Positions 33,471-42,829 of a stretch of DNA of 64,000 bases are shown here, piece by piece (the first letter of the stretch is position 1; the number at the start of each line of letters is the position of its first letter). The position numbers and the translations under genes were made by a program. The stretch is from Maridesulfovibrio sp. (GTDB lineage: Bacteria > Desulfobacterota > Desulfovibrionia > Desulfovibrionales > Desulfovibrionaceae), in the NCBI RefSeq assembly GCF_963666665.1, contig NZ_OY762999.1, forward strand, positions 357,501 through 421,500, read 5' to 3'. The notes below the pieces were generated by a model. The model saw nothing but the letters and a program-made list of their open reading frames with translations. It made no database searches and was not told the DNA's origin.

Positions 33471-34127
33471 CTACGTATTAGGAAGTACTCCGATATCTGT
33501 AATGATGGCACTTATTTCTTTCTTCTGATCCTCTTTTATATCTATAAATTTCACTCTGAAACCGCAGGAACAACGGTGAGCACAATTTTCAACGTAAAGA
33601 CCGCAAAATATGGGCAGTCTGTTATTTAGCGATGGTATTTTCAAATATAGAAAGTCGTTGCTTTTAAGATCGTCATTAGTGTGGAATGAACATCCTTCCT
33701 CGGAAAGATGGTGGATTGTTCCATGGATCCTCTGGGCCATGGCCGGATCATCTTCCATGCTTATTTCTGCTGCAAGGTAAACATTGATCGGGCATGCTGG
33801 GCCTGAAGTAGATGTTTTGCGGGTCAGGCAGTCGCAGATGAAGTTTTCATGATCGTCCAGAAATACCGGGCGTTTGTATTTTTCAAGAGTGCGTATTGTC
33901 GGGATTCCGGACGAAACGCTTAGTATCCGGTTTCTATCGCAGCAGGGAGTTTGCATCACTTTGCGGACATCAAGTACCAGCCCGGAATATTTTTTTCCCA
34001 GCAGGGCATGGCAGAATTGATTCGGGCAGGAGCAGAACTCCATATTAATGTATTTAGACAGGTTGGAATTTGTATATGGTTCTGGGTTGTCTGTGTAGAT
34101 TATGACCTGATTATTTGATTGATTCAT
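33471..34127 (-). CDS. Degenerate PilZ-type protein, paralogue of 34716-35387
   Basis: 218 residues in two halves. The N-terminal half (1-100) matches the paralogue in layout (VIIYTDNPEPY, GLVLDVRKVMQTP, VFLDDHENFICDCL). The C-terminal half looks like a PilZ barrel (RIHGTIHHLSEEGCSFHT, CGFRVKFIDIKEDQ), but the c-di-GMP RxxxR motif is absent and the D/N-x-S-x-x-G motif starts with histidine. It probably no longer binds c-di-GMP by the standard residues. It is cysteine-rich compared with its paralogue. Confidence 0.68.
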   Translation of the reverse strand: MNQSNNQVIIYTDNPEPYTNSNLSKYINMEFCSCPNQFCHALLGKKYSGLVLDVRKVMQTPCCDRNRILSVSSGIPTIRTLEKYKRPVFLDDHENFICDCLTRKTSTSGPACPINVYLAAEISMEDDPAMAQRIHGTIHHLSEEGCSFHTNDDLKSNDFLYLKIPSLNNRLPIFCGLYVENCAHRCSCGFRVKFIDIKEDQKKEISAIITDIGVLPNT

Positions 34128-34164
34128 TGTTTTATCTGTTGTCCCATTAGCTTGTTAGAATGTT

Positions 34165-34276
34165 AAAAATCACGGGAGTAATCTGTTCACCTGCAGGCCG
34201 AAGCAGGTGCCGGAGACGGACTTTCCTAACTTGAATTAGTGGAAAGTCTGGCCAGATTAACTCCCGTGAAAATTGT
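34165..34276 (-). ncRNA. Structured 3' region: three-way junction ending in a terminator
   Basis: A closing stem pairs 34170-34179 (TCACGGGAGT) with 34260-34269 and continues as AATCTG (34180-34185) with CAGATT (34253-34258) past a one-base bulge. Inside are two further stems: CACCTGC/GCAGGTG (34188-34194 with 34203-34209) and GACTTTCC/GGAAAGTC (34219-34226 with 34241-34248). On the minus strand the element ends CTCCCGTGA followed by five T, so it terminates the 100-residue gene upstream. No known riboswitch or ribozyme was recognised. Confidence 0.6.
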
Positions 34277-34287
34277 GTTGTCCGGTC

Positions 34288-34590
34288 TTAGCCTAAAAAA
34301 TCAAAGTGGCAGGGGGGAATTGTAATATGCATGTCTGCATCAATTTCCGGTACATGGAACAGGAAGTATAGATTCTTTGACGGCGGTGCTATAAACAGGT
34401 TGCCTTTCATATGTTTCTTAATGATCCCCTCCGGAAGGCCATGCTTAGCTGCGATTTTTTTAATTCCCATACCGATCAGGACCATCGCTTTCGGGGCAAA
34501 CTGCACGTCGAACAGGGAAACCCTGATCGCGTCACGGTTATTTAGTTTGATTTCGGCTGCGCAACCGCACATTGAATCGGGAATGAACAT
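34288..34590 (-). CDS. Small protein of unknown function
   Basis: 100 residues, MFIPDSMCGCAAEIKLNN at the start. An excellent site (GGAGG, five bases before ATG) supports it as a real gene. It has no signal peptide or membrane helix; it shows a beta-rich N terminus, a central basic helix (IKKIAAKHGLPEGIIKKHMKG) and a final IPPCHFDFLG. No family recognised. It lies alone between two paralogous PilZ-type genes on the same strand, and its 3' end runs into a folded element. Confidence 0.62.
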   Translation of the reverse strand: MFIPDSMCGCAAEIKLNNRDAIRVSLFDVQFAPKAMVLIGMGIKKIAAKHGLPEGIIKKHMKGNLFIAPPSKNLYFLFHVPEIDADMHITIPPCHFDFLG

Positions 34591-34715
34591 TTTATCCTCC
34601 GCTAAATTTTATCTATGAAGTTGATATTCATTTTCAACTAAAACGGAGGTTGAAGTTTGTCAACATCAAAAATTAAAACTTTCTGAGAAGAGTGAGCTTG
34701 ATCGGCTGTACTGGA

Positions 34716-35387
34716 TTAGTTTTCTGGAGTTGTGTCCTTGCGCAGCCCGGGTTTGATGAATTCATCGTACAGTTGCTGTGTCTGATCTTGGTGGATTTGT
34801 ATGAATTGGATGCCATACCCTTGGAGTTTGGCGTTACAATCTGTTTTCCAGCTGATGCCACCGCAGATGGGTAGTCTGTTTGATAACGCTGTAATTTTAA
34901 TATTGATAAAATGATTATCCGAAAGATCGGCGGTTGTTGTCAGGAAGCATCCTGATTCGGATAGGTTTGTAATTTTTGCGGTGGACTGATTCACCATGAC
35001 ATGATCGTCTTCATGGCTGACCATTGCCTGCAGGTTGACTTTTACCCTTTCATGTTGGCGGACCAGAGCCTTCTTCTTCTGAACGCAATCTGTAAGAAAG
35101 CGATCCGGGTCATCCACAAAAATTGCGATATTCTTATGAATTCGGGTGCGCATGAGTGGTTGATTGGCTGCAATCGTGAAAATATTATCGCGTTCACGTG
35201 TCGGAGTATTCATAACTTTTTTCATCTCAAAAATCATCCCGGAAAAGTCATTGCTCAGCGCCTCTTGGAAAAAGCCATCCAAATCGGCGCAGAATTTAAT
35301 TTCAACCTTAGAATGCAATTGGAAATTGCGATAGGCGAGCGGAGTGTCCGTGAATGCAATAAGATTCAGTTTTTCAGCGTTGTCCAT
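34716..35387 (-). CDS. PilZ-domain protein (candidate c-di-GMP receptor)
   Basis: 223 residues. The C-terminal half has both c-di-GMP motifs: RQHER (RxxxR, about residues 113-117) followed by VKVNLQAMV, and NLSESGCFL (N-x-S-x-x-G). The N-terminal 100 residues form a separate domain shared with the paralogue at 33471-34127. Strong site AGGAG before the start. The effector partner is unknown; a diguanylate cyclase lies 12 kb away in this window. Confidence 0.82.
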   Translation of the reverse strand: MDNAEKLNLIAFTDTPLAYRNFQLHSKVEIKFCADLDGFFQEALSNDFSGMIFEMKKVMNTPTRERDNIFTIAANQPLMRTRIHKNIAIFVDDPDRFLTDCVQKKKALVRQHERVKVNLQAMVSHEDDHVMVNQSTAKITNLSESGCFLTTTADLSDNHFINIKITALSNRLPICGGISWKTDCNAKLQGYGIQFIQIHQDQTQQLYDEFIKPGLRKDTTPEN

Positions 35388-35410
35388 TGATTTTACTCCT
35401 GAATATGAAA

Positions 35411-35440
35411 GCCCGGAACCAATGACTGATTCCGGGCCTA
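35411..35440 (-). terminator. Weak terminator after the SNF2 gene
   Basis: GCCCGGAA and TTCCGGGC form an eight-pair stem; the minus-strand tail is only TTTCATA. Confidence 0.5.
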
Positions 35441-35477
35441 TTTAATCATGAGAATTTATTTGACTGTTACAGCTGCA

Positions 35478-38400
35478 TTAAATTTCGAACAACATTTCAA
35501 GGTCGTCACGGGTGAGCGACTTGAGTGCGGACTGGCCCGGAATAATGGCGTCCGCAACGCTTTTCTTCATTTCCTGCAGGCCGAGAATCTTTTCTTCGAC
35601 GGTGTTCTGGCAGATCATTTTGTACGCGAATACCTGACGTTTCTGACCGATACGGTGGGTACGGTCAGTTGCCTGATTTTCCACTGCCGGGTTCCACCAC
35701 GGATCGTAATGGATAACATAGTCGGCAGAGGTCAGGTTAAGTCCGGTACCACCCGCTTTCAGCGAGATGAGGAAGATGGGGATATCCGGGCTGTCGTTAA
35801 AGCGGTCAACCTGTTCAAAACGGTCTTTACTGGAGCCATCAAGGTAGGCGAAGGGGATACCCTTAATAGTCAGCCATGAACGGATTACATGCAGCATCTG
35901 TACGAACTGGGAGAAGACCAGAACTTTGTGTCCTCCTTCGACAATATCAAAGATGAGGTCTTTGAAGGCGTCGAATTTGCCGGAAGGCAGGTTGGTGGAC
36001 AGGCCGGGCATATCCAGTTTGAGCAAACGCGGGTGACAGCAGATCTGGCGCAGTTTGAGCAGTGCGTCGAGGATGGACATCTGGCTTTTGGCCATGCCTT
36101 TCTCGTCCACATCCCTGAGCACCTGATCCTTGAGGCGCTTGGCAAGGGCGTTGTAAAGTTCGCGCTGTTCCTCGATGAGATCGCAGTAATGTACAGTCTC
36201 GATCTTGGGCGGCAGGTCTTTGGCCACTTCGGATTTGGTACGGCGCAGGATGAATGGTTTCACCCTTGTGCGCAGGTAATTGAGGGTGTCTTCGTCACCA
36301 TCTTTGATGGGTTTGACGATGCCTCTCTGGAAAGAATGCTGTGAGCTGAGGAAGCCGGGCATGAGGAACTCGAACAGGGACCAGAGCTCAAAGAGGTTGT
36401 TTTCAATGGGCGTACCGGAGAGGCAGAGGCGCATGTCACTCTTGAGCTTGCGTACCGACTTGGCGGTGATGGTGTTCGGGTTCTTGATGTTCTGGGCTTC
36501 ATCAAGAATTACAGAAGTATATTCGTGCTTGAGCAGCTCTTCAAGGTCCCTGCGCAGCAATGCGTAAGTGGTGATTACGATTGTGGATTCGGGGATTTGC
36601 TTAAACAGGTCCTCACGTCTTGATCCGTAGATGGTCAGTAAGGGAAGGTGCGGGCAGAATTTCTGCGCTTCACGTTCCCAGTTGGGCATGACCGAGGTCG
36701 GCACGATGATCAGGTTCGGGCCTGTGATTCCCCGCTCGTGCAGGGAAAGGATGAATGACAGGGTCTGGATGGTTTTACCGAGACCCATTTCATCCGCAAG
36801 GATACCGCCGAACTTGTAGTCGCGCAGGAAGTTCAGATAGCTGAGGCCCTGTACCTGATAGGGGCGCAAGGTCGCGTTCAGAGCCTTGGGCTGATCAATC
36901 ATTTTGATTTCATCAAAGTTGTGGATCTTCTCACGCAGCTTCACGAAATGTTCGTCAGTCTTGGCGTCGGGAAGGTCCTCAATGATTTTATCCAGCACAG
37001 GGGTTTCGTACTGCTCAAACTGCTGACGCGGAGGCTGTTCCGGATCATAACCAAGAGCTTTGAGCTTATGGCTGAGTTTCTTGAGCCATGATTCGGGAAG
37101 GCTGGTGTAAGAGCCGTCCTTGAGCTGAACGTAACGTTTGCCCTGACTCCACGCTTCCCAGATTTTATCAATGGGAACGCGCTGGTCATCGTATTCGACA
37201 TTGATGTCGAGGTTGAACCACTTGTTGTCTTCATCGGTTTCAACTTCGGCAACAATCTGCGGTGTGGTGAGCCTTACCTTGTAGCGGGTCAGGTTCTTTT
37301 CACCGTAAATTCTGTATGCCTCAACCAACTGCGGGTAGTGGTCCAGCAGGAAGGTGATGGCCGCTTCCTGTTCCATGAACCATGTAGAGTTGTTCCGCGG
37401 CTGGAAACCCATATCGCGAAGCTCGGCAAAAAGCTGTGCTTCTTCGTCCTGCGCACGGCGAACAAGGTAGGATTTGTCTCCGTCCTTGTAGCTTCCGGTC
37501 TGCAGATCCGGGTTGGGTTCGCCCATGGAGATTTCCCCGTGCTCGGTATCGTAGGTGTTGTCGACCCTGATGGTCAGCAACGAGCCTTCCTCATTGAGGT
37601 AGAGCTTGGGGTTGAATGTAGCCGGAACAAAGAACGGCTGCATTTTCTCAAGGAACTCTTCGTGGTCATGCAGGTCGGAAACCGGAATCTGTGTCCATAC
37701 GCGATCAAGGAATTCCGGGATATCTCCGGGAGGAATAACCGGATTCTGGATGCGCATTTCCTGCACCAGTTTGGGTGCAAGAGTGGTCTGAACCGGGTAG
37801 AAACCCTGTTTCCAATAAACCCACAGAGGCAATCTTCCGTAGAAAAATACTTCATCGTCATCCATGATGGAGAAAGGCGGCTTGCCTTCATCCGAAAGAA
37901 GGATGTCGAAGGAGAGGCCTTCCTCGGAAAGTTCCGGGGAAAGCTTGAGCTGCATGGTTCTGCTTTCAATGCGGATTGGAATATCCGTATCGCGCAGGAA
38001 CATGTAATATTCGTCCTTGATGGCGGTGAAAAACCAGGCGTGCAGGCCGGCCGGGATTTCAACCCGGTGTCCGCGGTAATCAAGGTAGTGGCCTATCTGT
38101 TCAGCAACATGCGGAAGACTGGGGGAGGTTTCGCTCCACTCAGTTTTTTCGATTACATCTTGCAGTTCAATTTCGTTCTGAACCTGTGAAAGTCCGGACT
38201 TGTTCTGGCGGGCACGAAAAAAGGCCACCTGCAACCGTTCCGGTTCAGGGTACATACGGTAAATGATGTAATGTTTGCCCGCTTCAGGTTCCAGTTCTGT
38301 TGCAAAGAAAGAACGGAAGTTCTGGCGCCAGTCAGTTTGTTTTTTGCTTTCGGCTTCCTCTTCTTCTGAATCGAGAGAAAGGAGCAGTTTAAGTGCAGCA

Positions 38401-38687
38401 GCAGCTACATGTTTACATACACCGGAAAATGACTCCGGGCAGTTGCAATAATGGTTGATGCTTTCCTCTGCAAGGTTAAGACCTAATTCAGAAGAGTAAT
38501 TCTGAAAATCGTCACCTTGGATTGTTGCATCAATATCCCAGTATCTTTCGCGCTTTTTCAGGTCGAGTTTCTGGACCCCATCAGAATTCACGATAGTGCG
38601 CGCTCCGTCCAGAATGTATTCCGGAACAGTGTCGGAGACGAATGATTTGAGAATTGATTTTACTACAGCTTCTTCATTTTGAGACAT
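35478..38687 (-). CDS. SWI2/SNF2-type helicase with SWIM zinc finger
   Basis: A 1069-residue DNA-dependent ATPase. The SWIM finger is near residues 80-97 (CNCPESFSGVCKH: CxC...CxH). A long middle region follows. The SNF2 motor starts near 610: Walker A ADEMGLGKTIQTL, motif II ILDEAQNIKNPNT, LSGTPIENNLFELWSLF, and helicase C motifs LISLKAGGTGLNLT and DPWWNPAVENQATDRTHRIGQ. Bacterial members of this type act in chromosome or transcription maintenance, with no fixed role. It is not accompanied by restriction or defence genes. Confidence 0.92.
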   Translation of the reverse strand: MSQNEEAVVKSILKSFVSDTVPEYILDGARTIVNSDGVQKLDLKKRERYWDIDATIQGDDFQNYSSELGLNLAEESINHYCNCPESFSGVCKHVAAAALKLLLSLDSEEEEAESKKQTDWRQNFRSFFATELEPEAGKHYIIYRMYPEPERLQVAFFRARQNKSGLSQVQNEIELQDVIEKTEWSETSPSLPHVAEQIGHYLDYRGHRVEIPAGLHAWFFTAIKDEYYMFLRDTDIPIRIESRTMQLKLSPELSEEGLSFDILLSDEGKPPFSIMDDDEVFFYGRLPLWVYWKQGFYPVQTTLAPKLVQEMRIQNPVIPPGDIPEFLDRVWTQIPVSDLHDHEEFLEKMQPFFVPATFNPKLYLNEEGSLLTIRVDNTYDTEHGEISMGEPNPDLQTGSYKDGDKSYLVRRAQDEEAQLFAELRDMGFQPRNNSTWFMEQEAAITFLLDHYPQLVEAYRIYGEKNLTRYKVRLTTPQIVAEVETDEDNKWFNLDINVEYDDQRVPIDKIWEAWSQGKRYVQLKDGSYTSLPESWLKKLSHKLKALGYDPEQPPRQQFEQYETPVLDKIIEDLPDAKTDEHFVKLREKIHNFDEIKMIDQPKALNATLRPYQVQGLSYLNFLRDYKFGGILADEMGLGKTIQTLSFILSLHERGITGPNLIIVPTSVMPNWEREAQKFCPHLPLLTIYGSRREDLFKQIPESTIVITTYALLRRDLEELLKHEYTSVILDEAQNIKNPNTITAKSVRKLKSDMRLCLSGTPIENNLFELWSLFEFLMPGFLSSQHSFQRGIVKPIKDGDEDTLNYLRTRVKPFILRRTKSEVAKDLPPKIETVHYCDLIEEQRELYNALAKRLKDQVLRDVDEKGMAKSQMSILDALLKLRQICCHPRLLKLDMPGLSTNLPSGKFDAFKDLIFDIVEGGHKVLVFSQFVQMLHVIRSWLTIKGIPFAYLDGSSKDRFEQVDRFNDSPDIPIFLISLKAGGTGLNLTSADYVIHYDPWWNPAVENQATDRTHRIGQKRQVFAYKMICQNTVEEKILGLQEMKKSVADAIIPGQSALKSLTRDDLEMLFEI

Positions 38688-38929
38688 GATTACGTTTTCC
38701 CCAGAACTGTAACTTTCCTTAGTTAATTATATCTTATATGAAATAAAAGTAATGTTATACAAAATAATTGCATTAAGTTCGCTTTCGCTGAATCCGTAAA
38801 GTAAAAAGCGGTTCAGGTCAATCTGTATCGCCCGGTTACTTGGCTTTTATTCCACAATAGTCCATACTGAATATATTATCAATGTAGTTGGGTTAATGGA
38901 AGATTTTTATTCTAAAAAACAAGGTTAAC

Positions 38930-40594
38930 ATGAACAGATTGATTCCCACCATGCTTATCATGGTTTGTCTGGTTCTCGTTCCTGCCTGTGGTCAGGATGG
39001 AAATAATGATGCGCCGAAGCAGGGCGTTTCTAATACTGCTACTGAAAATGTTGATATTTCAAAGCCGGTTTATGGAGGCAGGTATAGAGAGCCGACTTTG
39101 GCCGAACCAATGTGCCTTATCCCTCTGCTTTCGTCTGATTCGGCAAGTTCAGCCGTTGAGGCAAAGCTTTACGTATCTTCTTTGAAGTATGATAAAAATA
39201 TTGAATTGGTGCCGGAGGCGGCAGAGTCATATGAGGTTCTTGATGGCGGCAAACTGCTGCGTTTTAAGCTTCGGAAAGACATTCGTTGGACTGACGGAGT
39301 TCCGCTCACAGCTGAGGATGTAGAGTTTACTTACAAGACGATGATTGATCCCAAGACTCCGACAGCTTATGCTGGGGATTTTTTGAATGTTAAAGAATTC
39401 AAGCTGATTGACAAATATACTTTCGAGGTCCGCTACGATAAGGTTTTCGCCCGTTCTTTAATAACATGGGCTCTTTCCATTCTGCCCAAGCACGTATTGG
39501 AGAATGAGGATCTGAATACCACAAAGTACAGGCGCAATCCTATTGGGTCCGGACCTTATAAGTTAAAAGAGTGGATTCCCGGCCGCAGGGTTGTCCTCGA
39601 AGCCAATGATGATTATTTTGAAGGACGGCCTTATATAGATGAGAAGGTTTACCGTGTCATTCCCGATCTTTCCACCCAGTTTCTTGAACTTAAAAGTGGC
39701 AGCCTTGATGAAATGGGGCTGACTCCGCAACAATATTCCTTTCAGACCTCTGGTGGTAATTGGGAACGTGATTTTCAGAAATTTAAGTATCTTTCCTTTT
39801 CTTATACTTACCTTGGCTTTAATATGGAAAGTCCTTTCTTTAAAGATGTACGGGTTCGCAAAGCTATAAACTATGCGATAGACAAGGAGGAGATTGTTAA
39901 GGGAGTTCTGCTTGGACTGGGCTATCCGGCCATGGGGCCTTACAAACCCGGAACATGGGTCTATAATGATAAGTTGAAGCCTTATGGATACAAACCGGAA
40001 AAAGCAAAAGCCTTACTCAAGGAAGCCGGCTGGATTGACAGTGATGGAGACGGAATAATTGATAGAGACGGCAGACCGTTTTCATTTACAATTATTACCA
40101 ATCAGGGAAATTCCTTGCGTATTAAGGCCGCAACAATTATTCAGAATCGTTTGAAGGGGATCGGAATCGAAGTTAAAATCAGAACTGTAGAATGGGCGGC
40201 TTTTCTAAAAGAATTTATTATGAAAGGCCGCTTTGATGCAACAATACTCAGTTGGAATATACTACAGGACCCTGATAGTTATACTGTCTGGCATTCATCC
40301 AAAGCCGTTGCCGGCGGGCTGAATTTCATCAAATATAAGAACAGTGAGCTTGATGAGCTGCTCGAAAAAGGACGAACCACTCTGGATCAGTCCGAGCGTA
40401 AGGTCATTTATGACCGCATTCAGGAAATCATGCATGAAGAGCAGCCGTACTGCTTCCTTTATGTTCCCATGGCTCTGCCTATCCTTAGCAGCAGAATCAA
40501 GGGGTTGAAAGTGGAACCCGCAGGGCTGGATTATAATGCCAACGAGTGGTGGATTCCCGCACCATTACAGAAGAAACCGAGTTTACAGCAGTAA
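38930..40594 (+). CDS. Peptide/solute-binding lipoprotein, ABC family 5
   Basis: 554 residues, an extracytoplasmic binding protein of the DppA/OppA type. Lipobox LVPAC gives a lipid anchor at about C20. Family signatures: LRKDIRWTDGVPLTAEDVEFTYKTM, NPIGSGPYKLKEWIPGRRVVLEANDDYF, and VRKAINYAIDKEEIVKGVLLG. No permease genes follow; the RelA/SpoT gene begins two bases after its stop codon. AAGG lies before the start. Confidence 0.9.
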   Translation: MNRLIPTMLIMVCLVLVPACGQDGNNDAPKQGVSNTATENVDISKPVYGGRYREPTLAEPMCLIPLLSSDSASSAVEAKLYVSSLKYDKNIELVPEAAESYEVLDGGKLLRFKLRKDIRWTDGVPLTAEDVEFTYKTMIDPKTPTAYAGDFLNVKEFKLIDKYTFEVRYDKVFARSLITWALSILPKHVLENEDLNTTKYRRNPIGSGPYKLKEWIPGRRVVLEANDDYFEGRPYIDEKVYRVIPDLSTQFLELKSGSLDEMGLTPQQYSFQTSGGNWERDFQKFKYLSFSYTYLGFNMESPFFKDVRVRKAINYAIDKEEIVKGVLLGLGYPAMGPYKPGTWVYNDKLKPYGYKPEKAKALLKEAGWIDSDGDGIIDRDGRPFSFTIITNQGNSLRIKAATIIQNRLKGIGIEVKIRTVEWAAFLKEFIMKGRFDATILSWNILQDPDSYTVWHSSKAVAGGLNFIKYKNSELDELLEKGRTTLDQSERKVIYDRIQEIMHEEQPYCFLYVPMALPILSSRIKGLKVEPAGLDYNANEWWIPAPLQKKPSLQQ

Positions 40595-40596
40595 TT

Positions 40597-42768
40597 ATGA
40601 TACGCATTAACGAAATCACTGACATAGTCAGTTCTTATATTGATGACCCTGATCTGGACCTGATCCAGAGGGCTTACGTATTTTCTGCACGTGCCCATGA
40701 AGGGCAGGTGCGTCTTTCCGGTGAGCCGTACCTTGCCCATCCGTTGCACGTTGCCAAGCTTCTGGCTGACATGCGTCTTGATGAACCTACCGTGGCTGCC
40801 GGCTTGCTGCACGATACTGTGGAAGATACTGACACCACTATTGATGAGATTGCGGATCTCTTCGGTGAAGAAGTCGCTGATATCGTAGACGGTGTGACCA
40901 AGATCAGCATGATGGATTTCGAGTCCAAGGCTATCGCCAAGGCAGAGAACATCCGTAAGATGATTCTGGCCATGGCTGAAGATATCCGCGTGCTCATGGT
41001 TAAGCTGGCCGACCGCCTGCACAATATGCGCACTCTCGATTTTCAGAAGAGTTACAAGCAGTTGCTCATCGCGCAGGAAACCATGGATATTTATTCTCCT
41101 CTTGCCAACAGGCTCGGGCTGTACATGGTTAAGCGTGATCTTGAAGATCTCTGTCTATATTATCTCAAGCCCGACGTTTATCAGGATATTACCGACGGAT
41201 TGGAACGTCAGCATACCATCGGTAAAGAGTATGTGGATAACGTAATCGGGTTGCTGAATGGAATTCTTGATAACAACGAGATCAAGGGGACCATTTACGG
41301 TCGAACCAAGCATATCTACAGCATTCATAAAAAGATGCAGCGTCAGAACCTGAGCCTTGATCAGGTGTACGACATTATTGCTTTCCGGGTAATTGTTGAA
41401 TCCGTTAAGGACTGCTACTCCGTGCTGGGTCTGGTCCACTCCATGTGGAAACCTATTTCCGGCAAGTTTAAGGATTACATTTCCATTCCTAAAGCCAACA
41501 TGTATCAGTCATTGCACACCACGGTTATCGGTCCGGAAGGTGAACGCATTGAGATTCAGATCAGAACTGAAGAGATGCAGCAGGTGGCGGAATACGGTGT
41601 TGCCGCTCACTGGCAATATAAAGAGTCCGGCAGGAGTGATTCCAAGCAGAACCGTGATGCCGAGCGTTTTTCATGGCTCAGGCAGATTATGGATTGGCAG
41701 CGGGAACTTGAAGATCCACGCGAATTTATGGCTTCATTGCGTTTCGATCTTTTTAACGATGAGGTCTATGTTTTTACTCCTTCAGGTGATATCAAGGAGC
41801 TTCCTGATGGTGCTACCCCGGTTGACTTTGCCTACTCAATTCATACCGAGGTAGGTAACCACTGTACTGGGGCAAAAGTTAACGGGCGTATGGTTCCGCT
41901 TAACTCCGTGCTCAAGAACGGGGACACCATTGAGGTTTTCACCGATAAGAAGCGCAAGCCCAGCCGCGACTGGCTTAAGTTTGTAAAGACTGCCAAGGCT
42001 CGGACACGCATCAAGCATTATATCCGCACCGAGGAGCGGACCAGCTCCATCATGCTTGCCAAGGAGTTGCTTGAGAAAGAAGGTCGCCGCATGAATATCA
42101 ATGTGGCCAAGGCCATGAAAGACGGTTATTTCGTCATGCTGGCCGATGAATTTAATTTCGGGCATGTAGATGATCTGCTTTCAAATATCGGCTACTCACG
42201 GATTACTCCGCGTAAGGTCTTAGGCCGCCTGCATGCTGTCATGAATGAAATTGAGGGTGTTGAGACAGCAGTACCCAAACAGGAACATCCGCATCATGGA
42301 ACTGAAGAGGATAAGGCGAAAAGTGCAGCCAATTCCATTGATATCGAAGGTGTGGACAACGTTCTTATCCGCTTTGCCGGCTGCTGCACACCGCTCCCCG
42401 GTGAGCCGATCATCGGTTACATCAGCCGTGGACGAGGGGTGGTTATCCATTCCGCAACTTGCCCCAATATCAAGAGCCTTGAAGAGGAACGTCTGCTCAG
42501 CGTTTCATGGTCCGGAGGACAGGAAGAGTCACAGCATCCGGCTCAGATTCGTATTCGCTGCCGCAACCACAAGGGCATGCTGGCGAAAATATGTACCGTG
42601 CTTACCGAGATGGACGTCAATATTGATTCCGGTGAATTCAAGTCCGATCTGGACGGCAGTTCCGTGCTTGAATTTACCGTGGAAGTCACCGACCTCGGCC
42701 ACCTGCACCGTTCCCTGAACAAGCTCAAGACTATCGAGCATGTTCTGGAGGCTACACGATTAAGCTAA
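40597..42768 (+). CDS. Bifunctional (p)ppGpp synthetase/hydrolase RelA/SpoT
   Basis: 723 residues. The HD hydrolase domain has an intact HDTVED (H72-D77). The synthetase domain follows (GRTKHIYSIHKKM, YDIIAFRVIV, YQSLHTTVIGPEGERIEIQIRT), then TGS (VYVFTPSGDIKELPDGATPVDFAYSIHTEVG), a zinc-finger-like segment (GCCTPLPGEPIIGYI) and a C-terminal ACT domain. It sets ppGpp levels in starvation; the DksA-like protein at 28207 is a possible partner at RNA polymerase. The start at 40597 matches the family N terminus (MIRINEI); the binding site is weak. Confidence 0.95.
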   Translation: MIRINEITDIVSSYIDDPDLDLIQRAYVFSARAHEGQVRLSGEPYLAHPLHVAKLLADMRLDEPTVAAGLLHDTVEDTDTTIDEIADLFGEEVADIVDGVTKISMMDFESKAIAKAENIRKMILAMAEDIRVLMVKLADRLHNMRTLDFQKSYKQLLIAQETMDIYSPLANRLGLYMVKRDLEDLCLYYLKPDVYQDITDGLERQHTIGKEYVDNVIGLLNGILDNNEIKGTIYGRTKHIYSIHKKMQRQNLSLDQVYDIIAFRVIVESVKDCYSVLGLVHSMWKPISGKFKDYISIPKANMYQSLHTTVIGPEGERIEIQIRTEEMQQVAEYGVAAHWQYKESGRSDSKQNRDAERFSWLRQIMDWQRELEDPREFMASLRFDLFNDEVYVFTPSGDIKELPDGATPVDFAYSIHTEVGNHCTGAKVNGRMVPLNSVLKNGDTIEVFTDKKRKPSRDWLKFVKTAKARTRIKHYIRTEERTSSIMLAKELLEKEGRRMNINVAKAMKDGYFVMLADEFNFGHVDDLLSNIGYSRITPRKVLGRLHAVMNEIEGVETAVPKQEHPHHGTEEDKAKSAANSIDIEGVDNVLIRFAGCCTPLPGEPIIGYISRGRGVVIHSATCPNIKSLEEERLLSVSWSGGQEESQHPAQIRIRCRNHKGMLAKICTVLTEMDVNIDSGEFKSDLDGSSVLEFTVEVTDLGHLHRSLNKLKTIEHVLEATRLS

Positions 42769-42792
42769 CTTGATTTATTTTAATAAATATTA

Positions 42793-42826
42793 AGTCCCGC
42801 TGAACTTGTTTCGGCGGGACTTTTTT
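42793..42826 (+). terminator. Intrinsic terminator of the RelA/SpoT gene
   Basis: AGTCCCGC and GCGGGACT pair around a 13-base loop, followed by six T. Confidence 0.9.
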
Positions 42827-42829
42827 GTT

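Noticed and set aside
34165..34276. Assignment of the folded element to a known riboswitch
   Set aside because: It lies downstream of its gene, and no conserved core of the TPP, SAM, cobalamin, glycine or c-di-GMP riboswitches was found.
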